64,000 nucleotides of DNA from Thermohalobaculum sp039821125 (GTDB taxonomy: Bacteria > Pseudomonadota > Alphaproteobacteria > Rhodobacterales > Rhodobacteraceae). The notes beneath the pieces were generated by a model. It was not told where the DNA came from. It did not search any database and saw nothing but the letters and a program-made list of their open reading frames with translations. The position numbers were made by a program, and so were the translations under genes. The stretch lies in assembly GCA_039821125.1 (NCBI GenBank), contig JBCBOR010000018.1:1-64000 (forward strand), read 5' to 3'. Shown here piece by piece: positions 1 through 7,321 of this stretch; positions within the stretch are counted from its first letter, which is position 1; each line of letters begins with the position of its first letter.

Positions 1-935
1 ACTTCTTTGCACCGCTGCTCAGCGAAGCGCTGCCCGGCAACCCGACCGTGGTGGTCAAGTTCATGCCGGGCGCGGGCTCGACCAAGGGTGCGAACTGGTT
101 CCAGAAGCAATCCGATGGCGACGGCACCGTGATGTTCGGCTCGTCGGGCTCGACCCAGTTCCCCTATCTGCTCGGCGATCCGCGCGTGCGCTATGAGTAC
201 AACGACTGGGAGGTCGTGATGGCGTCGGGCACCGGCGGTGTCGCCTACCTCGATCCGGAAGCGGGCGCCAAATTCGACGGCTCTGCCAATGCGCTGAAGG
301 GCATGGACTTCATTTACGGCTCGCAGGGCGCCACGCGTCTCGATCTTGTGCCCCTGCTAGCGTGGAAGATGCTGGGTATGAATGTCGAGCCGGTCTTCGG
401 CATCAAGGGCCGGGGCGATGGCCGCCTGATGTTCGAGCGCGGTGAGGCCAACATCGACTACCAGACGTCGTCGGGCTACCTCAAAGGCTCGGCCGCGCTG
501 GTCGAGGCCGGGACCGCCGTGCCGATGATGACCTGGGGCGCGCTGGATGGCGACGGCAACATCGTGCGCGATCCGACCTTCCCGGACATGCCGACATTTA
601 AAGAGGTCTGCGAGGCAACCGATGGCTGCGAGACCTCGGGCGAGCAGTGGGAGGCCTGGAAAGCCTTCTTCGTTGCGGGCTTCCCGGCGCAGAAAATGGC
701 GTTCCTGCCGAAGGGCACCGACAAAGAGATCGTCGATGCAATCGCTGCGGCCTTCGCGGCCGTGCAGGCCCGGCCCGACTTCGCCGAGATCTCGGCCAAG
801 CGTCTCGGTAAGTACCCGATGTATACCGGGGCTGGTGCCGCTGGCGCCATGAAGACAGCGATCACCGTGAACGATGACGCCAAGGCGTTCGTCAAGAACT
901 GGCTGGCCGAGGACTATGGCGTCACGCTCGAGTGA
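1..935 (+). CDS. tctC: Tripartite tricarboxylate transporter substrate-binding protein, TctC family (5' truncated)
   Basis: The frame is open from the left window edge, so the signal peptide and N-terminus lie outside; the visible part is about 310 residues. It reads as the periplasmic solute receptor of a TctABC secondary transporter, resembling the Bug/TctC fold: an early GAGST-type glycine-rich segment, a central segment beginning FIYGSQGATRLD, and a C-terminal LPKGTDKEIVDAIAAAF stretch typical of the family. The fused TctA-TctB permease follows after 62 bases, which supports the call. Two cysteines near the middle (VCEATDGC) may form a disulfide. The ligand is probably a carboxylate; which one cannot be read from the sequence. 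Confidence 0.85.
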   Translation, partial: FFAPLLSEALPGNPTVVVKFMPGAGSTKGANWFQKQSDGDGTVMFGSSGSTQFPYLLGDPRVRYEYNDWEVVMASGTGGVAYLDPEAGAKFDGSANALKGMDFIYGSQGATRLDLVPLLAWKMLGMNVEPVFGIKGRGDGRLMFERGEANIDYQTSSGYLKGSAALVEAGTAVPMMTWGALDGDGNIVRDPTFPDMPTFKEVCEATDGCETSGEQWEAWKAFFVAGFPAQKMAFLPKGTDKEIVDAIAAAFAAVQARPDFAEISAKRLGKYPMYTGAGAAGAMKTAITVNDDAKAFVKNWLAEDYGVTLE

Positions 936-956
936 TCCGCCTCTCTTCGTAACAGA

Positions 957-979
957 AGGGTGCGTCACGGACGCACCCT
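957..979. repeat. Intergenic hairpin between tctC and tctA (GGGTGCGTC element)
   Basis: Perfect 10-bp inverted repeat, arms AGGGTGCGTC (957-966) and GACGCACCCT (970-979), loop ACG. No T-run follows, so it is unlikely to be a simple terminator. Its position after a binding-protein gene suits 3'-end protection of tctC mRNA. The sequence also resembles short dispersed GGGTGCG palindromes seen in many proteobacteria. Confidence 0.6.
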
Positions 980-997
980 ACGCGCCGGAGCGCAATC

Positions 998-3028
998 ATG
1001 GACATTCTCGCCACCGCTGGCCCGGCCCTTGCCGAGGCGTTCTCCCTGATCCTGCAACCGACGGTGCTCGCCTATCTTGTGCTGGGTGTCGTGATGGGTC
1101 TCGCGGTGGGGGTTTTCCCCGGGCTCGGCGGGATCGCCGGGCTGTCACTGCTGTTGCCGTTCATGTTTGGCATGGATCCGGTGCTGGGTCTCGCTTTGAT
1201 GATCGGCATGGTCGCGGTCGTGCCGACCTCGGACACGTTCGCGTCCGTTCTGATGGGCATTCCAGGATCATCCGCCTCACAGGCAACGGTTCTGGATGGT
1301 TTCCCCATGGCCAAGAACGGCGAAGCCGCTCGGGCTTTGTCCGCCGCATTCGCCTCGTCGCTGTTCGGCGGATTGGTCGGGGCTTGCTTCCTGACGGTCT
1401 TCATCCTTGTCGCCCGTCCGATCGTGCTCGAGTTCCGCACGCCCGAGATGCTGATGATCGCGATCTTCGGCCTTTCCATGGTGGCAATCCTGGCGGGCCG
1501 TGTGCCGCTGAAGGGGTTGGCGGCCGCCGGGCTTGGCATGCTGATCGGCACGATCGGTGAAGGCGACAGCGCTGGTGCCCTGCGCATGGCGACCTACGAC
1601 ATGCCGTATCTGGTCGACGGGCTGAAGTTGGTCATTGTCGGTCTCGGCATCTTCGCGATCCCCGAGATCGTCTCGCTGCTGCGTCAGGACAAGTCGATCT
1701 CGAAGACCGCGACGCTGGGCGCAGGCTGGCTGACCGGCGTGCGCGACTGGTTCGCGAACATCTGGCTGTCGATGCGCTGCTCGCTGATCGGTGTTGTGGT
1801 CGGCGTGATCCCCGGCCTCGGCGGCTCGGTGGTCGACTGGATCGCCTATGGTCACTCGGTCCAGTCCACCAAGGATCGCTCGAAGTTCGGCAAGGGCGAG
1901 GTGCGCGGTGTCATCGGCCCCGAATCCTCGAACAATGCGAAAGAGGGCGGCGGGCTGGTCCCGACCCTGCTCTTCGGCATTCCCGGCTCCGGCTCGATGG
2001 CGATCTTCATCGGCGCAATCGCGCTCTTGGGCTCAGGCGATATCGAGGTCGGCCCGGCCATGCTGCGCGACAACCTGGACATCACCTACTCCATCGTCTG
2101 GCTGCTGGCGCTGGCGAACGTGGTTGGCACGCTGCTCTGCATCGCGGCCTCGGGCGGGATTGCCAAGCTGACAACGATCCGCTTTGCGCTGCTGGCGCCG
2201 TTCCTCTTCATGCTGATCTCGTTCGCGGCGTTCCAGTCAGGCCAGAACCTGATGGATCTGGTTGCGCTTTTCGCGATCGGCCTGATCGGTATCTTGCTGC
2301 GCCGGTTTGACTGGTCACGCCCGGCCTTCCTGATCGGCTTTGTCCTCGCGGATCCGGCCGAGACCTTCGCCAATCAGGCGGTACAGATCGCGACCTTCCG
2401 CTTCAAGAAGGGTATGGCCGAGGGGTTGGAGTTTATCTTTTCGCCCATCGTCATCGTGCTGATCATCATCACCATCATCTCGGTCGTGATCGGTCTGCGG
2501 CAGGCCAAGAACATCATGGCCGAGGGCGATGTGAAATCCGGCTCGAAGCGCGCGCCGATGATCTTTGCTGGAGCGATCCTGGTCTATGTGCTGGTCGCCT
2601 TCACCGATGCCTGGATGATCCCGGCCAGCCAGCACGCCGACCGCGTGTTCCCGATGTTCGTCGGTGCGGTGACCATCGTCGCCCTGCTTCTGCTGATGAT
2701 CCAGATGATGCGACGGCCGGAGACGGATTCCATCTTCGCCGACAAGGAAGTCTCCGGCGATGATGCCGAGGCTCCACATGGCCTTTGGCAAACGCTCGCC
2801 TGGTTCGTCGGATTGCTGGTCCTGACCTCGCTTGTCGGGTTCATCCTGGCGCTGGCGGTGTTCCTGATTGCGTTCTTCCGGATCCGCGCGGGCGAGAACT
2901 GGCCGCGCACACTGCTTCTCTCCGGCGCCGGGATCGCGTTCATGTGCTTGATGGCCTATGCGTTGAACCGCGACTTTCCGCCGGGCCTGTTGCAGTCCTT
3001 TGTGACGCTGCCCTGGCCGTTGACCTGA
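998..3028 (+). CDS. tctA: Fused TctA-TctB permease of a tripartite tricarboxylate transporter
   Basis: A 676-residue inner-membrane protein. Residues 1-500 are TctA, the large permease, with the conserved glycine/proline segment VGVFPGLGGIAGLSLLLPF near residue 35 and its pseudo-repeat VGVIPGLGGSVVDWIAYG near 270. From about residue 515 a second module of about 160 residues with four predicted membrane helices matches TctB, the small permease usually encoded separately. TctA alone is about 500 residues, so this is a genuine fusion, and no separate tctB is present. The ATG is preceded by GGAG. It should form one uptake system with the TctC receptor upstream, driven by an ion gradient. The substrate is unknown; neighbours suggest a dicarboxylate, tricarboxylate or aromatic acid. 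Confidence 0.9.
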   Translation: MDILATAGPALAEAFSLILQPTVLAYLVLGVVMGLAVGVFPGLGGIAGLSLLLPFMFGMDPVLGLALMIGMVAVVPTSDTFASVLMGIPGSSASQATVLDGFPMAKNGEAARALSAAFASSLFGGLVGACFLTVFILVARPIVLEFRTPEMLMIAIFGLSMVAILAGRVPLKGLAAAGLGMLIGTIGEGDSAGALRMATYDMPYLVDGLKLVIVGLGIFAIPEIVSLLRQDKSISKTATLGAGWLTGVRDWFANIWLSMRCSLIGVVVGVIPGLGGSVVDWIAYGHSVQSTKDRSKFGKGEVRGVIGPESSNNAKEGGGLVPTLLFGIPGSGSMAIFIGAIALLGSGDIEVGPAMLRDNLDITYSIVWLLALANVVGTLLCIAASGGIAKLTTIRFALLAPFLFMLISFAAFQSGQNLMDLVALFAIGLIGILLRRFDWSRPAFLIGFVLADPAETFANQAVQIATFRFKKGMAEGLEFIFSPIVIVLIIITIISVVIGLRQAKNIMAEGDVKSGSKRAPMIFAGAILVYVLVAFTDAWMIPASQHADRVFPMFVGAVTIVALLLLMIQMMRRPETDSIFADKEVSGDDAEAPHGLWQTLAWFVGLLVLTSLVGFILALAVFLIAFFRIRAGENWPRTLLLSGAGIAFMCLMAYALNRDFPPGLLQSFVTLPWPLT

Positions 3029-3040
3029 GGAGGGTGCGCC

Positions 3041-4114
3041 ATGCCCCAACGCGCCATCCCGTTCCTGTTCATGCGCGGCGGCACCTCGCGCGGGCCGGTC
3101 TTCAACCGCGCCGACCTGCCGGAGGATCTCGATGAGTTGGCCGAGGTGCTAATCGCCGCTGTCGGCTCGGGCCACCCGCTGAACATCGACGGTATCGGCG
3201 GCGGGGCTGCGGTGACAACCAAGGTCGTGATGGTCTCGCCCTCGCAAGATTCGTGGGCCGAGATCGACTATTTCTTCGCTCAGGTCTCGGTCGAGGACCG
3301 GTTGGTGGACTACAAACCCACCTGCGGCAACATGCTGACCACCGTTGGCCCTGCGGCCATCGAGATGGGCCTGATCGCCCCCAAGGGCGATGAGACCGAG
3401 GTCCGCATCCGCGCGGTCAACACAGGCGCCGAGGTTGCGGCCTTGGTCCAGACCCCGGGCGGTACGGTCGAATATCAGGGCGATGCCGCCATCGACGGTG
3501 TGCCCGGCACCGCCGCGCCGGTCGGACTGAACTTTCGCAAGGTGGCGGGGTCTGCGACGGGCAAGCTGCTGCCGACCGGCAATCTACGCGACGAGATCGA
3601 TGGCATAGAAGTCACCTGCATGGACGTCGCGATGCCCGTCGTGATCGCCCGCGCTGATGCGTTCGGCCTGACCGGATACGAGACCCGAGAGGACCTCGAC
3701 GCCAATCGTGATTTCTTTGCCCGGATGGAGGCCGTGCGCCTGAAGGCGGCGGAACTTATGGGCATGGGCGATGTCGCCAAATCCGTGACGCCCAAGTTCG
3801 CGATCCTCGCCCATGCACGGAACGGCGGATCCATTGCCGCGCGCTATTTCATGCCGTGGCAGACTCACCCTTCTCTGGCCGTCACAGGCGGACAATGCAT
3901 CGCGACCTGCACGCTGGCGCCGGGCTCGGTCGCCGACGGCCTCTGGCCCGGTACGAACCAATCCCCCGCCGATCTGGTGATCGAGCATCCCAGCGGCGGG
4001 CTTGATGTCATCGTCGATTTCGAGAACGGTACGGATGGTTTCGCCGTCAATTCCGCGGGCCTCACTCGCACCGCACGCAAACTTGCGGCGGGCGAGGTGT
4101 TTGTACCGGCTTGA
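3041..4114 (+). CDS. PrpF-family isomerase (methylaconitate / 4-oxalomesaconate tautomerase-like)
   Basis: 357 residues, the usual length of PrpF proteins, which have a diaminopimelate-epimerase-like double fold and shift double bonds in unsaturated tricarboxylates. Visible landmarks are the N-terminal FLFMRGGTSRG motif, the PTCGNML motif near residue 90 carrying the presumed catalytic cysteine, and GGQCIATC near 290. It starts 12 bases after the permease gene with a GGAGG ribosome site, so it is probably co-transcribed with the transporter. Candidate activities are cis-trans isomerisation of methylaconitate (PrpF) or tautomerisation of 4-oxalomesaconate (LigU/GalD). No prpBCD or lig genes are visible, so the substrate stays open. 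Confidence 0.8.
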   Translation: MPQRAIPFLFMRGGTSRGPVFNRADLPEDLDELAEVLIAAVGSGHPLNIDGIGGGAAVTTKVVMVSPSQDSWAEIDYFFAQVSVEDRLVDYKPTCGNMLTTVGPAAIEMGLIAPKGDETEVRIRAVNTGAEVAALVQTPGGTVEYQGDAAIDGVPGTAAPVGLNFRKVAGSATGKLLPTGNLRDEIDGIEVTCMDVAMPVVIARADAFGLTGYETREDLDANRDFFARMEAVRLKAAELMGMGDVAKSVTPKFAILAHARNGGSIAARYFMPWQTHPSLAVTGGQCIATCTLAPGSVADGLWPGTNQSPADLVIEHPSGGLDVIVDFENGTDGFAVNSAGLTRTARKLAAGEVFVPA

Positions 4115-4139
4115 GGCCCGGGCCACCAGGGAGGGGCAC

Positions 4140-5000
4140 GTGGCAGAGACACGCGCAAAGCTGACCATTCCCGACCTCGCCGCGAAGAAGGCGGCGGGGG
4201 AGCGGTTGGTCATGGTCGCGGTGGGCGAGGTGCTGACGGCGACCTGGGCCGAGCGTGCCGCGGTCGACATCATCGGTGTGGGCGACAGCCTGGGCATGAC
4301 CCTGCACGGGCATGAGAACACGCTGGCGATGACCGTCGATCAGATGATCATGCACACCCAAGCCGTGCGGCGGGGCGCGCCGAACACGATGACGCTGGTC
4401 TCGATGCCCTATGGTTCCTATGCGACGCCAGACATGGCGGTGACCAACGCTGTGCGCATGATGAAAGAGAGCGTCGCCGATGCGCTGAAACTGCAACTCG
4501 GTCGCGAGGGCGCACATATCATCAAGGCCGTCGCCGATGCGGGCGTGCCGATCATGAGCCATGTCGGTCTGCTGCCGCATCGCGTCCACATGCTGGGCGG
4601 GTTCAAGATGCAGGGCCGTACTGCCGAGGCCGCGATGGAGATCATCGACAACGCCCGCGCCATCGAGGAGGCAGGCGCCATCGGCCTCGAGATCGAAGCC
4701 ATGCCCTACGAGGTCGGCAAGGCGGTGGACGAGGCCGTGTCGATCTTCACGTTCTCGATCGGGGCCGGGGCGGCAGGGACCTGCCAGCTCCTGAACGGCT
4801 ACGATCTGCTTGGCGCGTTCGATACGTTCAAGCCAAAGTTCGCCAAACGCTATGCGGATCTCGCGGGCATCGCCACCGAGGCCTTCGCCGCTTACGCCGC
4901 CGATGTGCGCGCCGGAACGTTCCCAGATGAGGACCACACCTACGCCATGAAGCCGGAGGAGGTCGCGCGCCTCGCCGACTTGCTCGCCAAGGGAGGATGA
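4140..5000 (+). CDS. PanB-like (ketopantoate hydroxymethyltransferase superfamily) protein with altered metal site
   Basis: 286 residues from a GTG start preceded by GGGAGG at good spacing; the frame extends upstream but overlaps prpF. It aligns along its length with PanB, the enzyme that adds a hydroxymethyl group to ketoisovalerate in pantothenate synthesis. Retained are GDSLGMT (Asp49, E. coli Asp45), Lys117 (Lys112), His141 in SHVGLLPH (His136) and Glu186 (Glu181). By hand alignment the metal ligand Asp84 of E. coli is Ser88 here and Glu114 is Gln119. It sits in a carboxylate-uptake cluster with no panC or panE. I infer a PanB paralogue with another substrate, possibly metal-independent; true PanB activity is less likely. 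Confidence 0.75.
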   Translation: MAETRAKLTIPDLAAKKAAGERLVMVAVGEVLTATWAERAAVDIIGVGDSLGMTLHGHENTLAMTVDQMIMHTQAVRRGAPNTMTLVSMPYGSYATPDMAVTNAVRMMKESVADALKLQLGREGAHIIKAVADAGVPIMSHVGLLPHRVHMLGGFKMQGRTAEAAMEIIDNARAIEEAGAIGLEIEAMPYEVGKAVDEAVSIFTFSIGAGAAGTCQLLNGYDLLGAFDTFKPKFAKRYADLAGIATEAFAAYAADVRAGTFPDEDHTYAMKPEEVARLADLLAKGG

Positions 5001-5001
5001 C

Positions 5002-6093
5002 ATGAACAAGGAAGCCGATATTCCGCGCTCGGGCCAGCGGATCCCGAACGGCATGCTTCAGGACAACTACCCCCGCAACATGTGGTGGGTGGCGGCGCAT
5101 GCGCGAGAGGTGACGACGAAGCCTCTGGCGCGCTGGCTGCTGGAGACCCCGGTCGTGCTTTACCGGCTGGAGGATGGCACGCCCGCCGCTTTGTATGATC
5201 GCTGCCCGCACCGCTGGGCGCCGCTGTCAGAAGGCCATGTCGATGGCGACAAGATCGTCTGTCCGTACCATGGCATGGAGTTCAACACCGGCGGGCTCTG
5301 CACCAAGGCGCCGACCCAGCACATGAAGCCCAAGACCGCAACGATCCCGTCCTTTGCGGTGCGCGAGGCAGGCGCCTTCATATGGATCTGGTTGGGGGAT
5401 CAGGACGCGATCGACTGCGATCCGCCCGAGGTCGGCTATCAGACAGATCCCGGCTGGTCGTTCATCGACGGGTATTACGAGGTCTCGGCGAACTGGGTGT
5501 TGATCCGCGAGAACGTCATGGATCTGACCCACATCGCGTTCCTCCACAAGAACACGTTCAAGCAGAACGACTGGATCACGCCGCCCGATCACTACATGGA
5601 GGACGGCGTCGTCTGTTATGAGCAGGAGTTCGATCTCGCGCCGTTGTCTCCGCTGTTTTGTGCGGGGATGGGTCTGCCCGAGGACAAGCCGATCAAACGC
5701 ACGCAGAAGGGGCGGATGCCCTCGCTGGCGATCTCCTTCAGCGATTGGAACGTGCACGATCCGGCGCCGGAGGAAGGTCGCCGGTCCGATTTCATCATGC
5801 GTGGCTGTCATATCGTGACGCCCTCGCAGCGTGGGCGCACGCACTACTTCTGGGGCGCGGCCTTCGATGTGCCGACAATCTCGGACGAGGTGGCCGAGAA
5901 AACCAAGGCCAGCATTGTTGCGGCCTTTGACGAGGACAAGCACCTGCTCGAGATCATGCAGCGTCAGATTGGTGACGATCCGCGCGGCACAGACTATCTG
6001 GAAGTTACCCTCGGCGCCGATGGTGCGGGCATCTTCGTGCGCCAGATCCTGAACAAGAAACTCGCGGCAGAAGGACGCTCGCTGCAACAGTAG
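5002..6093 (+). CDS. Rieske non-heme iron oxygenase, vanillate O-demethylase-like oxygenase subunit
   Basis: 363 residues, like VanA-type oxygenases. The Rieske 2Fe-2S ligands are Cys68/His70 and Cys87/His90 (CPHRWAPL and CPYHGMEF). The catalytic iron site is seen as NVMDLTHIAFLH (Asp and two His) with a further acidic ligand probably in AAFDEDKHLLEI near the C-terminus. Such enzymes monooxygenate or demethylate aromatic acids using electrons from a separate reductase. No ferredoxin reductase lies beside it, so an unlinked partner must serve. It begins one base after the PanB-like stop, hence probably translationally coupled. With the transporter and isomerase it suggests uptake and oxidation of an aromatic or unsaturated carboxylic acid. 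Confidence 0.85.
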   Translation: MNKEADIPRSGQRIPNGMLQDNYPRNMWWVAAHAREVTTKPLARWLLETPVVLYRLEDGTPAALYDRCPHRWAPLSEGHVDGDKIVCPYHGMEFNTGGLCTKAPTQHMKPKTATIPSFAVREAGAFIWIWLGDQDAIDCDPPEVGYQTDPGWSFIDGYYEVSANWVLIRENVMDLTHIAFLHKNTFKQNDWITPPDHYMEDGVVCYEQEFDLAPLSPLFCAGMGLPEDKPIKRTQKGRMPSLAISFSDWNVHDPAPEEGRRSDFIMRGCHIVTPSQRGRTHYFWGAAFDVPTISDEVAEKTKASIVAAFDEDKHLLEIMQRQIGDDPRGTDYLEVTLGADGAGIFVRQILNKKLAAEGRSLQQ

Positions 6094-6221
6094 ACCTGCC
6101 GGACGGTCGCAAAGTTGACTGTTGTTTGTCGCGGCGGCTCTGGTCTGCAGTGCCGCATTTCGCTCCGCCGTGTGTCTATGCTATCTTGAAATTCGGCGAA
6201 AGATTAACCACTTAATAAACT

Positions 6222-6665
6222 ATGCTGATTGCAAGACGCTATCTTATCGGGGCCGTTCTCTCGTCCCTGGCCATCGGCGGTGCGCTGGCGCTCGACTACA
6301 TCGGACCTGCGGGCAATCCCGCTCCGCTGGTGGTGCAGTTCACCCGCGGCACTGCCCTGGCACAAGGCGAGGCCGCGCGGGTTTCGGCCTTTGTCGGGGA
6401 GCATGTCGCCGAGCCGTCTTTGCGCTTTCATGTGCTTGGTCATACCGGAGACCGCGGCGATGCGGATGCCAACCTGGCGCTCTCGCAGGACCGCGCGCAG
6501 GCCGTGGCCGATCTTCTCAAAGAGGCGGGTCTGGATGAGGCACAGCTTCTCTCTGTCCAAGGCATCGGTTCGGCGAGGCCGCTAGCAGCAGGGCCGGAAG
6601 AAAGCGATGGAGCCTTGCAACGCCGGATGGCGCGCGTTGTCGTAACCCCCGTGGTTCGCAAATGA
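6222..6665 (+). CDS. Small OmpA-domain periplasmic protein
   Basis: 147 residues: an N-terminal hydrophobic segment (about residues 5-24, signal or anchor) followed by an OmpA-like peptidoglycan-binding domain. Domain marks are GHTGDRGDADAN, ALSQDRAQAVADLL and a C-terminal RRMARVVV strand, matching the usual GHTD...NxxLSxxRA...NRRV pattern; the GHTD aspartate is replaced by Gly-Asp-Arg. It is the first gene of a five-gene cluster and its stop overlaps the next start (ATGA). No strong ribosome site precedes the ATG; the 128-base leader from 6094 is comparatively AT-rich and probably holds the promoter. Likely role: attaching the complex encoded downstream to the cell wall. Confidence 0.75.
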   Translation: MLIARRYLIGAVLSSLAIGGALALDYIGPAGNPAPLVVQFTRGTALAQGEAARVSAFVGEHVAEPSLRFHVLGHTGDRGDADANLALSQDRAQAVADLLKEAGLDEAQLLSVQGIGSARPLAAGPEESDGALQRRMARVVVTPVVRK

Positions 6666-7321
6666 GGTCGGCTCGTCTGATCGGTCCGGCCTTGGCCGCG
6701 ATTGTGGCGAGCGCCCTTGCTGCGGCGTTCTTCGAAGTGGCCCGGATGCCGATCCTGTTTCCGTGGTCGACCGTCATTCTTCCTGCGCTGCTGACAGGGC
6801 TGCTGGCTCTTGGTCTTTCACTCATGTTGCCCCCTGGTCTGTTCTTCACGCGGGCTGAGCGGATGCGCGTCGATCTCTACACGGCAACAGGGCTGTCGGG
6901 GGCAAACTCGGAACGCCTTATCTCGACTGTCCAGCAGGCCGAGGGTTTTGCGCGGCGATTGCGAGAGGCTTCCCCCGAAATGCGCGAGGATGCGGCGGGT
7001 GTAGCCATCGCTGCGGCGGAAGACCTTGAGGAGCTTGCGGCGCGCGTCACGGCAGAGCCGGCGACCGTTGGCTCGGCCAGTGCACTGATCACGAGGGCGC
7101 GGCTCGTGGTCGAGGCGGTCGAGAACTTCGTTGAATACAAACAGGATACCGGCGCGCGGGAGACCGAAGTCGATCAGGCCCGTGCACGCATCATGGACAG
7201 CCTGGCACAAATGTCCGAGGCGACCGATGCCGTCCATGTCCGGCAGGCTCAGCGCCGACTTACCGATCTTGAAGTGGCAACCGATGTTGCCGACGATCTT
7301 TTTGGGAGACCCCAGCAATGA
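6662..7321 (+). CDS. XpaC-like membrane protein with long helical cytoplasmic tail
   Basis: 219 residues. Two predicted membrane helices (about 7-26 and 33-58) are followed by an alanine/glutamate-rich region (about 70-215) that should be almost wholly helical, with coiled-coil character. The layout and weak similarity of the tail match XpaC-type proteins (named for 5-bromo-4-chloroindolyl phosphate hydrolysis), which often neighbour TelA toxic-anion-resistance and VWA proteins. No enzyme motif is visible. Start and stop both overlap neighbours by ATGA, so the three genes from 6222 to 8994 are translationally coupled. The family assignment is an inference from architecture and context; the membrane topology is clear. 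Confidence 0.55.
   Translation: MRSARLIGPALAAIVASALAAAFFEVARMPILFPWSTVILPALLTGLLALGLSLMLPPGLFFTRAERMRVDLYTATGLSGANSERLISTVQQAEGFARRLREASPEMREDAAGVAIAAAEDLEELAARVTAEPATVGSASALITRARLVVEAVENFVEYKQDTGARETEVDQARARIMDSLAQMSEATDAVHVRQAQRRLTDLEVATDVADDLFGRPQQ

Noticed and set aside
4002..4139. Longer PanB-like protein starting at 4002
   Set aside because: It would overlap prpF by 113 bases; the GTG at 4140 has a strong ribosome site and matches the family length.
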